In this document: positions 15,538 through 23,123 of the stretch, in pieces
Layout: each line of letters opens with the position of its first letter
Numbering within the stretch: the stretch's first letter is position 1
IMG/VR virus record: IMGVR_UViG_3300021964_000482
Span: 1-25,186 of that record
Source of the DNA: a virus
Strand: one strand, 5' to 3'
Length of the DNA stretch: 25,186 nt
Program-made: the position numbers and the translations under genes
Notes under the pieces: generated by a model
What the model saw: the letters and a program-made list of their open reading frames with translations, nothing else
Database searches by the model: none
What the model was told of the DNA's origin: nothing

Positions 15538-18500
15538 ATGGCGCAACTATGGTCAGAACCTTCAGGATTTTCATTAGGCACTATACAGGAAAGAACAACA
15601 ACAACTATTGCTCTTCCTATAAGTACAGCCTATGAAGCAACACTGACCAAAATTAGCGGACAACTACCTCCCGGTTTAAGAATAGAAGGATTTAATTTAG
15701 TAGGCACACCCTTTGAAGTTTCAAGAACCAGTGTATTCACTTTTGTTATCAGAGCAAGCATTAACGAAGACTCTACAGGCGAAGCCTACTTTGAAGATAG
15801 AACTTTTAGAATAACAATAGAAGGTCCAGATACTCCTGTTTGGCTTACACCAGAAGATTTATTAGCAATTGGTCCTAACGATACACTTTTTGTTTTAGAC
15901 ACGGCTCCAGTAGATTACCAACTAGAAGTAATTGATAGTGATATTGCTGCTGGACAAACAATAGAATACTATATTAAACCAGGTAATGGAGAGTTACCTC
16001 CTGGAGTAACTTTAACATCAGAAGGCAGAATTGTAGGTATAACAGAACCTCTTTTAGCGTTAGACAATAGTTCAGGTTCTGGCTATTTTGATACAAATGG
16101 TTTTTCAAATTATCCATTTGACTTTGGAATATTACCAGCCAATGGTTTTGCAAGTTTTTATTACGATAGTACATTTTATGATTTAAGCATACCAACACGT
16201 TCGCCAAGAAAACTTAATCGCTTCTATCAATTTATTGTAAGTGCAACTGACGGCGAAACGGTTATTGATCGTAAGTTTAGAATCTATGTAGTTGGAGATG
16301 ACTTCTTACGTTCAGACAATACTATAATGACAGGTGCTGACGGAATATTTAAAGCAGACAATACATATGTAAGAACACCAATATGGCTCACTCCTGGTAA
16401 CTTAGGATTTCGAAGAGCAAATAATTATATAACTCTATTTTTAGATGTATTAGACACTGAAGCATTATTAGGTAAAATTGTTTACACTTTAGAAAGTTTT
16501 AATGATGACGGTAGTGTAAGTGAATTACCGCCCGGATTAGTCTTAGACAACAATACAGGTGAAATTGCAGGAAGAGTGCCTTACCAGCCTGCTGTAACTA
16601 TTCCATACAAGTTTACTATAAAAGCAACAAGATACACAGCAGATATAAACATCGTTAACATAGTAGGAACATACTACGAAGATGTTTTAGTAGGCAAAAA
16701 TGAAGTTAAAATTTATAAGTTAGAACAAAACAGCGGCGGAATATTTGACGAAAATGCAGACGATGTTGATGACTTGAGAGAACTTATAGGAAGATACATT
16801 GGCATAGGTGATTTTAGTTATAGAGTTACTTCAGTAGACGATAGTAACTCAGATTACGATACCATAACACTTGATCAAGCATTAAACTCCCAAATACCTT
16901 TAGTTGTTACAGACGGAGTAAGCGTAGGTGACGATTACTTTTTTGTAGATTCTATAACCCAAGCACAAAGAGACGAGCTCGAAGGTCGTAAACTAAATCA
17001 CTCAGATACTGAAACAAACACAATAACCAGTATTGTTCCTTATATTGAATGGAAAATTATACACAGAGATGGCGGAACTATAGAAATTGATTATAGTGCA
17101 ATAGATGCAGACCAGCCAACAGGTAATCCAACATTATCTGCAGAAATTAAAAGAATATTTTCTTCGTCACTGGGTGCAGTGTACGTAACAAAATCAGATA
17201 ACAGCACCATACAATTTTCTGCTCCATATACAAGTAGCACAACACGCAATATCATAGAGCAGGTATTTGTAGCACAAGACAGTGTTGCAGATAGTATTAA
17301 AACTATTCTAGTTAGAGAAGATATAGACAAAGTTCAATTAAATGAAGGATCATTAAGAGGATTTGCTGCTGATGTGAATATAGGACTAGCAGTATTAGAA
17401 AGAGAATCTTTTGATAAAGAAATAAGTGTAAACAGCAACGATGAGGTTGTTCAGCCATCTACAGACAAAACATTTACATTAAATTTATTAGGTGAAGTTG
17501 ACTCAACTATTGTTTGGAATACTGCATCTAACTTAGGTAACATTAGAGCTAACTTTATTAGCACACTCGCTATTACTGCAACTACTACTGTACCTAATGC
17601 AAGATTAGTTTATACTAAAACTAGCGGCACATTGCCTCCAGGTTTGGAGTTATTGTTTGACGGTGAGATAATAGGCAAAGTTAGACAGTTTAGCGACTCT
17701 GAAAATGACGGCTTAACAATTTTCGATACAGGTACTACAACATTTGATAATGGTGAAACTAGTATAGATAGAGTATTCAAATTTACTGTTGATGCTAGAG
17801 ACCGATTTGGATATAGTGCTGTACAAAGAGAGTTTACTATAACTATTCTAGATGAGGATGATTTACTGTATAGTAATCTTGTGATGAAACCTATGTTAAA
17901 ACAAGTCCAACGAACAAATTACAACTCGCTTATAGCAGACAGTACAATCTTTCCGCCAGGAGCAATTTATAGACCAAATGATCCAGAATTTGGATTACAA
18001 AAAGAAATTAAAATTTTAGCCTATGCTGGGTTAGAAACTAAAAATATTAATGAATATGTATCAAAAGCATCTAGATTTCATAAGAGGCGTAGATATCAAC
18101 TTGGTGATGTTAAAACTGCTGTAGCAAAACTAGAAGGAACTAATGATATTATATACGAAGTAGTATATGTAGAAGTTATAGACCCTGCTGAGCCCGCTCA
18201 AGGAAAAACAAACAAGAGACTTACTATAGCAAACGATTTTGGAAAAGTGACTGTTGACAGTATACAATATGAAACTAAAGACGACCAGTTTAAAACAAAC
18301 ACCGGTGTTCCGGCTATACAGATTGGCGATGATATTGTAACTGACTACGAAATAGTATTTGAAACACGCGATGGTCAAGACTTTAAATTACTTCCTGGCG
18401 ACACTGACGTAGTTACCAGAAACGGTGACGAAATTAAAGTTGTAAGTGAAACTGACAGTGCTCCATTTGCTTTCAGACCAGACGGAGATACGGTTAAAGC

Positions 18501-18852
18501 AGATACTACTGGTGTTAAAACTAGTGACGGTTCAGACATAGGAAAGCATATCAGTAATATAACAAACATGAGAGACGAGCTACGACTTGTAGGCGAAACA
18601 GAAAGAGGATTTTTACCTTTATGGATGCGTACCGCACAGGAAGGTGGAGTTGCTGAATTAGGATATGTAATGGCAATACCATTATGCTACTGCAAGGAAG
18701 GCGAATCAAATCAAATAAAGTTAAATTTACTTAATTCTAATTTTGATTTTAAAAATTTAGATTTAGAAATAGATAGATACATTATTGATGCAACAACTGG
18801 AGTATCACAAGATCAATATATCAAATTTCCAGATTATCAATTTAATGTTTAG
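15538..18852 (+). CDS. Large virion protein with repeated Ig-like (LPPGL) domains, 1104 residues
   Basis: The protein repeats the putative-Ig (cadherin-like, He_PIG type) signature LPPG(L/V) at about residues 43, 152, 329 and 699. Each is followed by a short Gly turn of the G.I.G.P type and then a FTF/FTV strand ending in A.D. Between them lie beta-rich stretches. The C-terminal third (about 780-1104) is different: more charged, with KRRRYQLGDVKTAV and a CYC pair (MAIPLCYCKEG) near residue 1047, and may be the part that docks to other tail proteins. Ig-like domains in tailed phages usually decorate the virion surface and bind glycans weakly. No good Shine-Dalgarno is seen before the ATG, only TATAATATA, so translation may depend on coupling to the gene that ends 4 bases upstream. 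Confidence 0.75.
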   Translation: MAQLWSEPSGFSLGTIQERTTTTIALPISTAYEATLTKISGQLPPGLRIEGFNLVGTPFEVSRTSVFTFVIRASINEDSTGEAYFEDRTFRITIEGPDTPVWLTPEDLLAIGPNDTLFVLDTAPVDYQLEVIDSDIAAGQTIEYYIKPGNGELPPGVTLTSEGRIVGITEPLLALDNSSGSGYFDTNGFSNYPFDFGILPANGFASFYYDSTFYDLSIPTRSPRKLNRFYQFIVSATDGETVIDRKFRIYVVGDDFLRSDNTIMTGADGIFKADNTYVRTPIWLTPGNLGFRRANNYITLFLDVLDTEALLGKIVYTLESFNDDGSVSELPPGLVLDNNTGEIAGRVPYQPAVTIPYKFTIKATRYTADINIVNIVGTYYEDVLVGKNEVKIYKLEQNSGGIFDENADDVDDLRELIGRYIGIGDFSYRVTSVDDSNSDYDTITLDQALNSQIPLVVTDGVSVGDDYFFVDSITQAQRDELEGRKLNHSDTETNTITSIVPYIEWKIIHRDGGTIEIDYSAIDADQPTGNPTLSAEIKRIFSSSLGAVYVTKSDNSTIQFSAPYTSSTTRNIIEQVFVAQDSVADSIKTILVREDIDKVQLNEGSLRGFAADVNIGLAVLERESFDKEISVNSNDEVVQPSTDKTFTLNLLGEVDSTIVWNTASNLGNIRANFISTLAITATTTVPNARLVYTKTSGTLPPGLELLFDGEIIGKVRQFSDSENDGLTIFDTGTTTFDNGETSIDRVFKFTVDARDRFGYSAVQREFTITILDEDDLLYSNLVMKPMLKQVQRTNYNSLIADSTIFPPGAIYRPNDPEFGLQKEIKILAYAGLETKNINEYVSKASRFHKRRRYQLGDVKTAVAKLEGTNDIIYEVVYVEVIDPAEPAQGKTNKRLTIANDFGKVTVDSIQYETKDDQFKTNTGVPAIQIGDDIVTDYEIVFETRDGQDFKLLPGDTDVVTRNGDEIKVVSETDSAPFAFRPDGDTVKADTTGVKTSDGSDIGKHISNITNMRDELRLVGETERGFLPLWMRTAQEGGVAELGYVMAIPLCYCKEGESNQIKLNLLNSNFDFKNLDLEIDRYIIDATTGVSQDQYIKFPDYQFNV

Positions 18853-18859
18853 ATAAATA
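18852..18859 (+). promoter_or_regulatory. Late promoter GATAAATA
   Basis: It overlaps the stop of the Ig-repeat gene. Predicted start near 18865, just before GAGGA (18868-18872), which is 6 bases from the ATG at 18879. Confidence 0.6.
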
Positions 18860-18878
18860 ATAGCACAGAGGATTTAAA

Positions 18879-19454
18879 ATGGCCAGCAATATTATAAGCA
18901 CAACAATAGACGGAGACTTTCCTGTAGCAGGACAGGATAATGATTCACAAGGTTTTAGAGATAATTTTACAATTATTAAAAGTAGCCTTGCATCTGCTGC
19001 AACAGAGGTAACCGACCTACAAGATAATTCTGCATTTACTAATAAGGATAATAACTTTTTAGGCAAAAAACTAATACAGCCAGAATTAAATCAATATACA
19101 GAAACAGTTAAAGATCAAGAAACTATTACGCAGGCAAACGCTACAATAGACTTTTCATTTGGTCACTATCAAAGATTTGCAATAGATGGTACTGGTGTAA
19201 CATTTACTTTAACTGGATTTCCAACACCGGGGGAAAACAACAAATACGCAAGAGTACTAGTTGAACTTGTTGCAGACGGAACCGATCGAACTATTACGTG
19301 GCTTGGCGCATCAACAGGATTTAAATTTGATTCTAGTTGGCCTACTACCTTTAATGTTACTTCTTCTACTGATCCAGTAATTGTAGAATTTTTTACTTAC
19401 GACGGCGGTGCTGTAATTTTTGGTAGATACTTAGGTGCATTTGCGTCACCATAA
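18879..19454 (+). CDS. Virion-type protein with a divergent shared N-terminus, 191 residues
   Basis: Residues 10-37 (DGDFPVAGQDNDSQGFRDNF, then TIIKSSL) resemble a divergent form of the N-terminal motif of the other fibre-like proteins (D.DS..FR.NF). Residues 85-191 are a compact beta-rich domain (DFSFGHYQRFAIDGTGVTF; FPTPGENNKYARVLVELV; VEFFTYDGGAVIFGRYLG), the kind used as a fibre or collar head. A GATAAATA motif and GAGGA precede it. Its stop overlaps the ATG of the next gene (TAATG). A virion role is inferred from context and composition; I do not recognise a named family. Confidence 0.65.
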   Translation: MASNIISTTIDGDFPVAGQDNDSQGFRDNFTIIKSSLASAATEVTDLQDNSAFTNKDNNFLGKKLIQPELNQYTETVKDQETITQANATIDFSFGHYQRFAIDGTGVTFTLTGFPTPGENNKYARVLVELVADGTDRTITWLGASTGFKFDSSWPTTFNVTSSTDPVIVEFFTYDGGAVIFGRYLGAFASP

Positions 19455-19690
19455 TGTCACATCCCCTCATCGACAACTTAGAGTCTTTATCTAATACCGA
19501 AGTTGAAGAAAAACTATTAGAATTGCAAAGGAAATACTTTGCTACTTCAAACCCAGATCTTCAAATGCAGATATCTATGCTTATAGATATGTATAGAGAA
19601 GAAGTAAAAGCTCGCCGAGCTAAAGAACTACAAAAATTAAATAACCGAGACGACGAATCAGGACTTGACAGTTTAATAAATGTAAGTTAA
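19454..19690 (+). CDS. Small helical protein, 78 residues
   Basis: The protein is almost wholly helical and charged: HPLIDNLESLSNTEVEEKL, then LELQRKYFATSNPDLQMQI, then LIDMYREEVKARRAKELQKL. It has no Cys and no membrane segment. The pattern suggests a two-helix coiled-coil hairpin, as in small assembly factors or structural linkers. The ATG overlaps the stop of the preceding virion gene, so the two are translationally coupled. The -35 box and most of the spacer of the next gene's promoter lie inside its end. I do not recognise a named function. Confidence 0.65.
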   Translation: MSHPLIDNLESLSNTEVEEKLLELQRKYFATSNPDLQMQISMLIDMYREEVKARRAKELQKLNNRDDESGLDSLINVS

Positions 19691-19693
19691 AAT
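19665..19693 (+). promoter_or_regulatory. Near-consensus sigma70 promoter giving a probably leaderless mRNA
   Basis: TTGACA (19665-19670), 17 bases, TAAAAT (19688-19693), then exactly 6 bases to the ATG at 19700. This is the same geometry as the uvsE promoter. No Shine-Dalgarno lies upstream. The -35 box is within the preceding gene. Confidence 0.75.
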
Positions 19694-19699
19694 ACTTGT

Positions 19700-20221
19700 A
19701 TGATTATGAAAACAGATGATTTAGGTATTCCACGATTCTCTAATCGCGATCTTATCGATATGATCTATACCGGTCATGCGGACAAAGTACACGTTGTATT
19801 ATGTGACGAATCTGATGACGTAGATAAGTTTGATGCCGCTATGGAAGAACAAGGGCTAGACAAACTACAAAAGTATATTCCATTAGATGTAGATCAAAAG
19901 ACTTTTGACGGTGTATGTCAAAGTGAATGGTTTATGCCCGATGAATACAAGACACTAAACGTACACAACTACGTTCTTACAAAATGTACTACACAAGACG
20001 AAACAGCAAGATGTGCTGAAGAACTTGCAGAGTTCGAAGGCAGAGGTATGATGCCTCTACTACAGTATATGATCTATCTTGTAGACTTTATGCGTGAGAA
20101 TGGAATTGTATGGGGTGTAGGACGTGGTTCAAGTGTAGCAAGTTATGTGTTATACTTAATAGGTGTACACAAAGTAAACTCAATCCAGTTTGACCTAGAC
20201 TGGCGTGAGTTCTTGAGATAA
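19700..20221 (+). CDS. DNA polymerase III alpha (DnaE)-like palm fragment, 173 residues
   Basis: Residues 104-172 line up with bacterial DnaE just before the active site: a CAEELAEFEGRGMMPLLQYM helix, then YLVDFMRENGIVWGVGRGSS, a match to DnaE's DFI.W.K..GI.VGPGRGS, then YVLYLIGVHKVNSIQFDL and WREFL, matching DnaE's ALGIT...DLLFERFL. The protein stops right there, before the catalytic PDFDVDF Asp pair of DnaE. So it keeps the GRGS phosphate-binding loop (residues 141-144) but cannot polymerise. Residues 1-100 are acidic and unfamiliar. It could bind a nucleotide, or mimic DnaE to capture a host replisome partner. A second ATG occurs at 19706; I keep 19700 because of the promoter geometry. It is probably an early one-gene unit. 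The DnaE link is convincing; the function is inference. Confidence 0.75.
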   Translation: MIMKTDDLGIPRFSNRDLIDMIYTGHADKVHVVLCDESDDVDKFDAAMEEQGLDKLQKYIPLDVDQKTFDGVCQSEWFMPDEYKTLNVHNYVLTKCTTQDETARCAEELAEFEGRGMMPLLQYMIYLVDFMRENGIVWGVGRGSSVASYVLYLIGVHKVNSIQFDLDWREFLR

Positions 20222-20224
20222 ATA
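20217..20224 (+). promoter_or_regulatory. Late promoter GATAAATA
   Basis: It overlaps the stop of the DnaE-like gene. Predicted start near 20230; AGGAGA (20235-20240) is 6 bases before the ATG at 20247. It probably drives both the acidic protein and the co-chaperonin. Confidence 0.6.
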
Positions 20225-20246
20225 CGTATATAATAGGAGATATATT

Positions 20247-20630
20247 ATGGCGCAAAGAATGAAAGGTAGGAAAACTTACCGCACTGCACAAGGCAAACAA
20301 ATAGACATGGATATGTTGCGTAAAAAGAATGAGCTGACACCAGCTGTAGGTAACGCCCGTGTTAATGCTAGAGGCGATGAATTAGGACCCGGCGGCAAAA
20401 TTGTTCGTAAACACGAAGATGTAGTAAAGGATTACTATGCAGAAAACTCTGGTAGAGTACTTGATGAAGAGCCAGGAACCCAACCACAGGGTGCTGTTGA
20501 TCAAGAACCTGTAACAATGGATAAAACTACAGAATCCAAACCTGTAACAAGAGCTGAACAAGAAGCAGAAGAACAGGCTACTGAATGGGTTGAAGACGAC
20601 GAAGGCAATTTTGTACCAAAAGGTGAGTAA
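20247..20630 (+). CDS. Acidic-tailed phage protein, 127 residues
   Basis: The protein has a basic N-terminus (RMKGRKTYRTAQGKQIDMDM), a middle with NARVNARGDELGPGGKIVRK, and a long acidic, Pro/Glu/Gln-rich tail that is probably disordered and ends in WVEDDEGNFVPKG. Such a layout fits a small virion-assembly or scaffold-like factor, but I do not recognise a named family. AGGAGA and a late-type motif precede it, and its stop overlaps the ATG of the co-chaperonin (TAATG). Pairing with a co-chaperonin hints at a role in folding or assembling the capsid or tail; this rests on position alone. Confidence 0.65.
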   Translation: MAQRMKGRKTYRTAQGKQIDMDMLRKKNELTPAVGNARVNARGDELGPGGKIVRKHEDVVKDYYAENSGRVLDEEPGTQPQGAVDQEPVTMDKTTESKPVTRAEQEAEEQATEWVEDDEGNFVPKGE

Positions 20631-21031
20631 TGGCAATAAACATTAATACTATCAAAGGCAAACCCAAAGCAATAGGCAACAGAGTTTTAGTAACAGATAT
20701 GCACTTTGGAGAACAAAAAACTGCAAGTGGTATAATTGTTCAAAGTGATGACGGTAAAGCTCATGGTGTATATTCTCGTTGGGGCAAAGTATACTCTAAA
20801 GGACCTAGAAACACAGACCCATACGAAGTGGGCGATTGGATTTTAGTCGAGCACGGTCGCTGGACTAGAAGCTTTAATATAGAAGCAGATGACCAAGAGC
20901 TAGAAGTTCGAATGGTTGAAGCAGAAGCAGTCCTTGCAATGAGCGACGAAAAACCAAGTGGATTCCAGATTGGACAAGAGTTTGATACTGCTCCAGACAC
21001 TGTAGACCCGCAGTCCTTTATAAATCAATAA
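20630..21031 (+). CDS. GroES-like co-chaperonin (gp31-type role)
   Basis: This 133-residue protein has the GroES core. PKAIGNRVLV at residues 12-21 is the first strand. A loop GEQKTASGIIVQSDDGKAHG (27-46) matches the mobile loop that contacts GroEL. WGKVYSKGPRN, then DPYEVGDWILVEHGRW, matches the VGD.V.....G region of GroES. A tail of about 30 residues (from GFQIGQEF on) is extra. T4 gp31 replaces host GroES so that GroEL can fold the major capsid protein; T4-like marine phages often carry a GroES-like form such as this. AAAGGTGAG before the ATG can act as ribosome site. It shares the late-type promoter at 20217. A hairpin just past the stop may end the transcript. Confidence 0.88.
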   Translation: MAININTIKGKPKAIGNRVLVTDMHFGEQKTASGIIVQSDDGKAHGVYSRWGKVYSKGPRNTDPYEVGDWILVEHGRWTRSFNIEADDQELEVRMVEAEAVLAMSDEKPSGFQIGQEFDTAPDTVDPQSFINQ

Positions 21032-21042
21032 TACCAAAAGAC

Positions 21043-21071
21043 TTGACTCCTTAACTGTTTGAGCATATAAT
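21043..21071 (+). promoter_or_regulatory. Sigma70 promoter TTGACT-17-TATAAT
   Basis: TTGACT (21043-21048), 17 bases, TATAAT (21066-21071): one mismatch from consensus. The predicted start near 21078 coincides with the first base of the right arm of the inverted repeat 21046-21090. It is the likely early promoter for the whole run from the small membrane protein to thyX. Confidence 0.8.
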
Positions 21072-21090
21072 GTTAATACAGTTAAGGAGT
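21046..21090. repeat. 13-bp perfect inverted repeat around the promoter; ribosome-site hairpin or terminator
   Basis: The left arm ACTCCTTAACTGT (21046-21058) is the exact reverse complement of the right arm ACAGTTAAGGAGT (21078-21090), with a 19-base loop. The right arm contains AAGGAG (21084-21089), the ribosome site of the ATG at 21096. TTT follows the stem, so in read-through RNA it could also work as an intrinsic terminator after the co-chaperonin gene. The left arm overlaps the -35 box. Confidence 0.8.
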
Positions 21091-21095
21091 TTTCT

Positions 21096-21260
21096 ATGAA
21101 GTTTCCCGAGTTTAAAACCGCAAGCGGAATTGGCACTACTGGTGCAACAGGTATAACAATATTAGTTGGTGTAATATGGAGCCAACTTAATCCATGGTGG
21201 CTTGTGGCTGCTGTTTTTTTAATTATTAGTGGTATTGGTCAGGAGAATAGGAAACAATAA
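21096..21260 (+). CDS. Small membrane protein, 54 residues
   Basis: The protein begins MKFPEFKTASGIGTTGATG, then has a hydrophobic segment (ITILVGVIWSQL, residues 20-31), an NPWW turn, a second hydrophobic segment (LVAAVFLIISGIG, residues 36-48) and a charged QENRKQ end. Two short membrane spans joined by a tight turn is the likely topology. AAGGAG (21084-21089) lies 6 bases before the ATG, inside the inverted repeat. The stop overlaps the ATG of the exonuclease gene (TAATG). It heads an early transcript of replication and nucleotide genes. An inner-membrane role during takeover is possible; a holin is less likely given the early promoter. No family is recognised. Confidence 0.75.
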   Translation: MKFPEFKTASGIGTTGATGITILVGVIWSQLNPWWLVAAVFLIISGIGQENRKQ

Positions 21261-21799
21261 TGGCTACTCACGGTATGATCGATTTGGAAACACTAGGTGT
21301 AGAACCTGACAGTGTAGTAATAACACTAGGTGCTATTAAATTTGATCCTTTTACAGATGAAGAACCTCATAGTCCTTTGTACTTACGAGGTGATATAGAA
21401 GAACAGTCAGAAGTTTATAATAGAACTATTGACGACAATACACTTGCTTGGTGGGGTAAACAAGATCAAGCAATACAAGACGAAGCCTTTGGTGATCACG
21501 AAAGAGCTGATGTACAAGAAATGCTTCGCCAATTAAACAAATGGTGTGTAGGCTTAGATTACATATGGTGTCAAGGACCTACATTTGATTTTGTAATATT
21601 ACAAGACTTGTATAAGGCAGCAGAAAAACCTGCTCCGTGGAACTATTGGCAAATTAGAGATAGTAGAACATTATTTGCTATGATGCCATCAGATCCACGT
21701 AAAGCAATACAAGAAAGTTTACACAATGCACTTGCTGATTGTTTTTATCAAGCAAAGTGTGTACAACAGTCTTACAAACATTTCGGAGTAACTAGATGA
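21260..21799 (+). CDS. dexA: DexA-like 3'-5' exonuclease (DEDDh)
   Basis: The 179-residue protein has the full DEDD set: Asp8 and Glu10 in MIDLETLG, Asp110 in GPTFDFVIL, and His155 and Asp160 in HNALADCFYQAK. It also has NYWQIRDSRT, matching the FWNQRDIRT segment of T4 DexA, and TLAWWGKQ, matching TIEWWKNQ. T4 DexA degrades DNA from the 3' end and helps recycle host DNA. The related Rv2179c-type RNases share these motifs, so RNA could be a substrate too. This form is shorter than T4 DexA (about 227 residues), lacking loops between the motifs. The ATG overlaps the previous stop, and its own stop overlaps the next ATG (ATGA). Confidence 0.85.
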   Translation: MATHGMIDLETLGVEPDSVVITLGAIKFDPFTDEEPHSPLYLRGDIEEQSEVYNRTIDDNTLAWWGKQDQAIQDEAFGDHERADVQEMLRQLNKWCVGLDYIWCQGPTFDFVILQDLYKAAEKPAPWNYWQIRDSRTLFAMMPSDPRKAIQESLHNALADCFYQAKCVQQSYKHFGVTR

Positions 21800-22212
21800 T
21801 AGTAGGTTTTACTTGCTCAACATTTGATATGCTTCATGCAGGTCATGTTCAAATGCTGAGAGATGCAAAAGATCAATGTGATTATCTAATGGTAGGGTTG
21901 CAAATGGACCCTAGTGTAGATCGTCCTAGTAAAAATCCACCTATTCAAACTATTGTAGAAAGATATACACAACTCAAAGCGGTTGGCTATGTGGATGAAA
22001 TTATTCCGTACGGCACAGAACAAGACTTAGAAGATATCTTGACAATGTATCATATTGATGTTAGAATATTAGGTGAAGAATATAGAGACAAAGACTTTAC
22101 TGGAAAAGACATATGTCGTCAGAGAGATATAGATCTATACTTTAACAAAAGAGATCATAGATTTAGTTCTAGTGATTTACGTAAACGAATAGCGGAGAGA
22201 GAAAATAAATGA
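21796..22212 (+). CDS. Glycerol-3-phosphate-type cytidylyltransferase
   Basis: The 138-residue protein carries the HxGH motif of the nucleotidyltransferase superfamily (FDMLHAGHVQML, His14 and His17) and the C-terminal RFSSSDLRKR (residues 122-131), which stands where the family has RT.GISTT. Length matches TagD-type enzymes, which join CTP to glycerol-3-phosphate, and the related sugar-phosphate transferases. In a Gram-negative host the product could feed a capsular or LPS glycan, or a phage-specific modification. It is placed between an exonuclease and the clamp loader in the early run, overlapping both genes by 4 bases, so it is made with the replication proteins. The substrate cannot be read from the sequence. 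Confidence 0.82.
   Translation: MIVGFTCSTFDMLHAGHVQMLRDAKDQCDYLMVGLQMDPSVDRPSKNPPIQTIVERYTQLKAVGYVDEIIPYGTEQDLEDILTMYHIDVRILGEEYRDKDFTGKDICRQRDIDLYFNKRDHRFSSSDLRKRIAERENK
22039..22067 (+). promoter_or_regulatory. Possible internal sigma70 promoter ahead of the clamp-loader gene
   Basis: TTGACA (22039-22044), 17 bases, TAGAAT (22062-22067) lies inside the cytidylyltransferase gene, about 140 bases before the ATG of the clamp-loader gene. One mismatch from consensus, but a chance match in AT-rich coding sequence is possible. Confidence 0.35.
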
Positions 22213-23123
22213 AAGAACTATGGGTAGAAAAATATCGTCCTAAAACAGTTGACGGTTATGTGTTTCGTGACGAAGCACAACGAGCACAAGTAAAAACTTG
22301 GATTAAAGACAAAACTATTCCGCACTTGCTGTTTAGTGGTAACGCAGGTATTGGTAAAACTACTCTTGCTAAATTATTGTTTAACGAACTTGACCTAAAT
22401 GAATTAGACATTTTAGAAATTAACGCATCGCGAACAAATTCAGTAGATGATGTGCGTGATAAGATTGTAAACTTTGTACAAATGATTCCATTTGGTGACT
22501 TTAAAGTTGTACTACTAGACGAGGCAGATTATCTAAGTCCTAATGCACAAGCGGCACTTCGTGGTGTAATGGAGGAGTATCATACAACAGCAAGGTTCAT
22601 ACTAACTTGTAACTACCCTAACCGTGTTATTCCTGCACTACATAGTAGATGTCAAGGGTTTCATATTGCTAAAATTGATCAAACAGAATTTACAGCAAGA
22701 GTTGCTGAAATACTTATTACCGAAGGTGTTACTCCAGACTTAGACACACTTGATACTTACGTAAAAGCAACATATCCAGATTTGCGTAAGTGCATTAATA
22801 CTGTACAGATGAATGTACAGGACAATAGTCTGTTGAAACCTAATGAAGGCGATACAGGTGAGCAAGACTGGAAACTTGAGATGGTTGAATTGTTTAAAGC
22901 AGGCAAGATACAAGAAGCACGTAAACTGTTATGCGGCGCAGTTCGTCCAGAAGAGATGGAAGAAATTTATCGTTGGTTATATGACAACATTGAACTGTTT
23001 GGCGACGATGCTCAACAAGACAAAGCAGTGCTAATTATTAAACAGGGGCTAGTAGATCACACCCTAGTTGTTGATCCGGAGATTAACCTAGCCGCAGTGC
23101 TAATTAAATTAGCAAATTTGTAA
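22209..23123 (+). CDS. 44: Clamp loader ATPase subunit (T4 gp44 homologue)
   Basis: This 304-residue AAA+ ATPase opens the sliding clamp and loads it on primer junctions. Motifs in order: EKYRP at the N-terminus (residues 7-11), Walker [10 protein letters not shown] (44-52), Walker B VVLLDEAD (100-107), sensor 1 LTCNYPN (132-138), and the SRC Arg-finger motif in HSRCQGF (145-151). Length and the replication-type C-terminal collar fit T4 gp44. In T4 the small subunit gene 62 follows 44 directly; here an FdxA ferredoxin gene follows with a one-base overlap, and no gene in the window looks like 62 or the clamp, 45. Translation is coupled to the cytidylyltransferase by an ATGA overlap. Confidence 0.95.
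   Translation: MKELWVEKYRPKTVDGYVFRDEAQRAQVKTWIKDKTIPHLLFSGNAGIGKTTLAKLLFNELDLNELDILEINASRTNSVDDVRDKIVNFVQMIPFGDFKVVLLDEADYLSPNAQAALRGVMEEYHTTARFILTCNYPNRVIPALHSRCQGFHIAKIDQTEFTARVAEILITEGVTPDLDTLDTYVKATYPDLRKCINTVQMNVQDNSLLKPNEGDTGEQDWKLEMVELFKAGKIQEARKLLCGAVRPEEMEEIYRWLYDNIELFGDDAQQDKAVLIIKQGLVDHTLVVDPEINLAAVLIKLANL

Noticed and set aside
393-18260. Other TTGACA sequences, for example near 394, 1925, 6832, 9026, 13363 and 18246
   Set aside because: All lie inside genes, and none has a recognisable -10 box at 16-18 bases.
20229-20234. TATAAT before the acidic-tailed protein gene
   Set aside because: The nearest -35-like TTGAGA is only 10 bases away. The GATAAATA late motif explains the site better.
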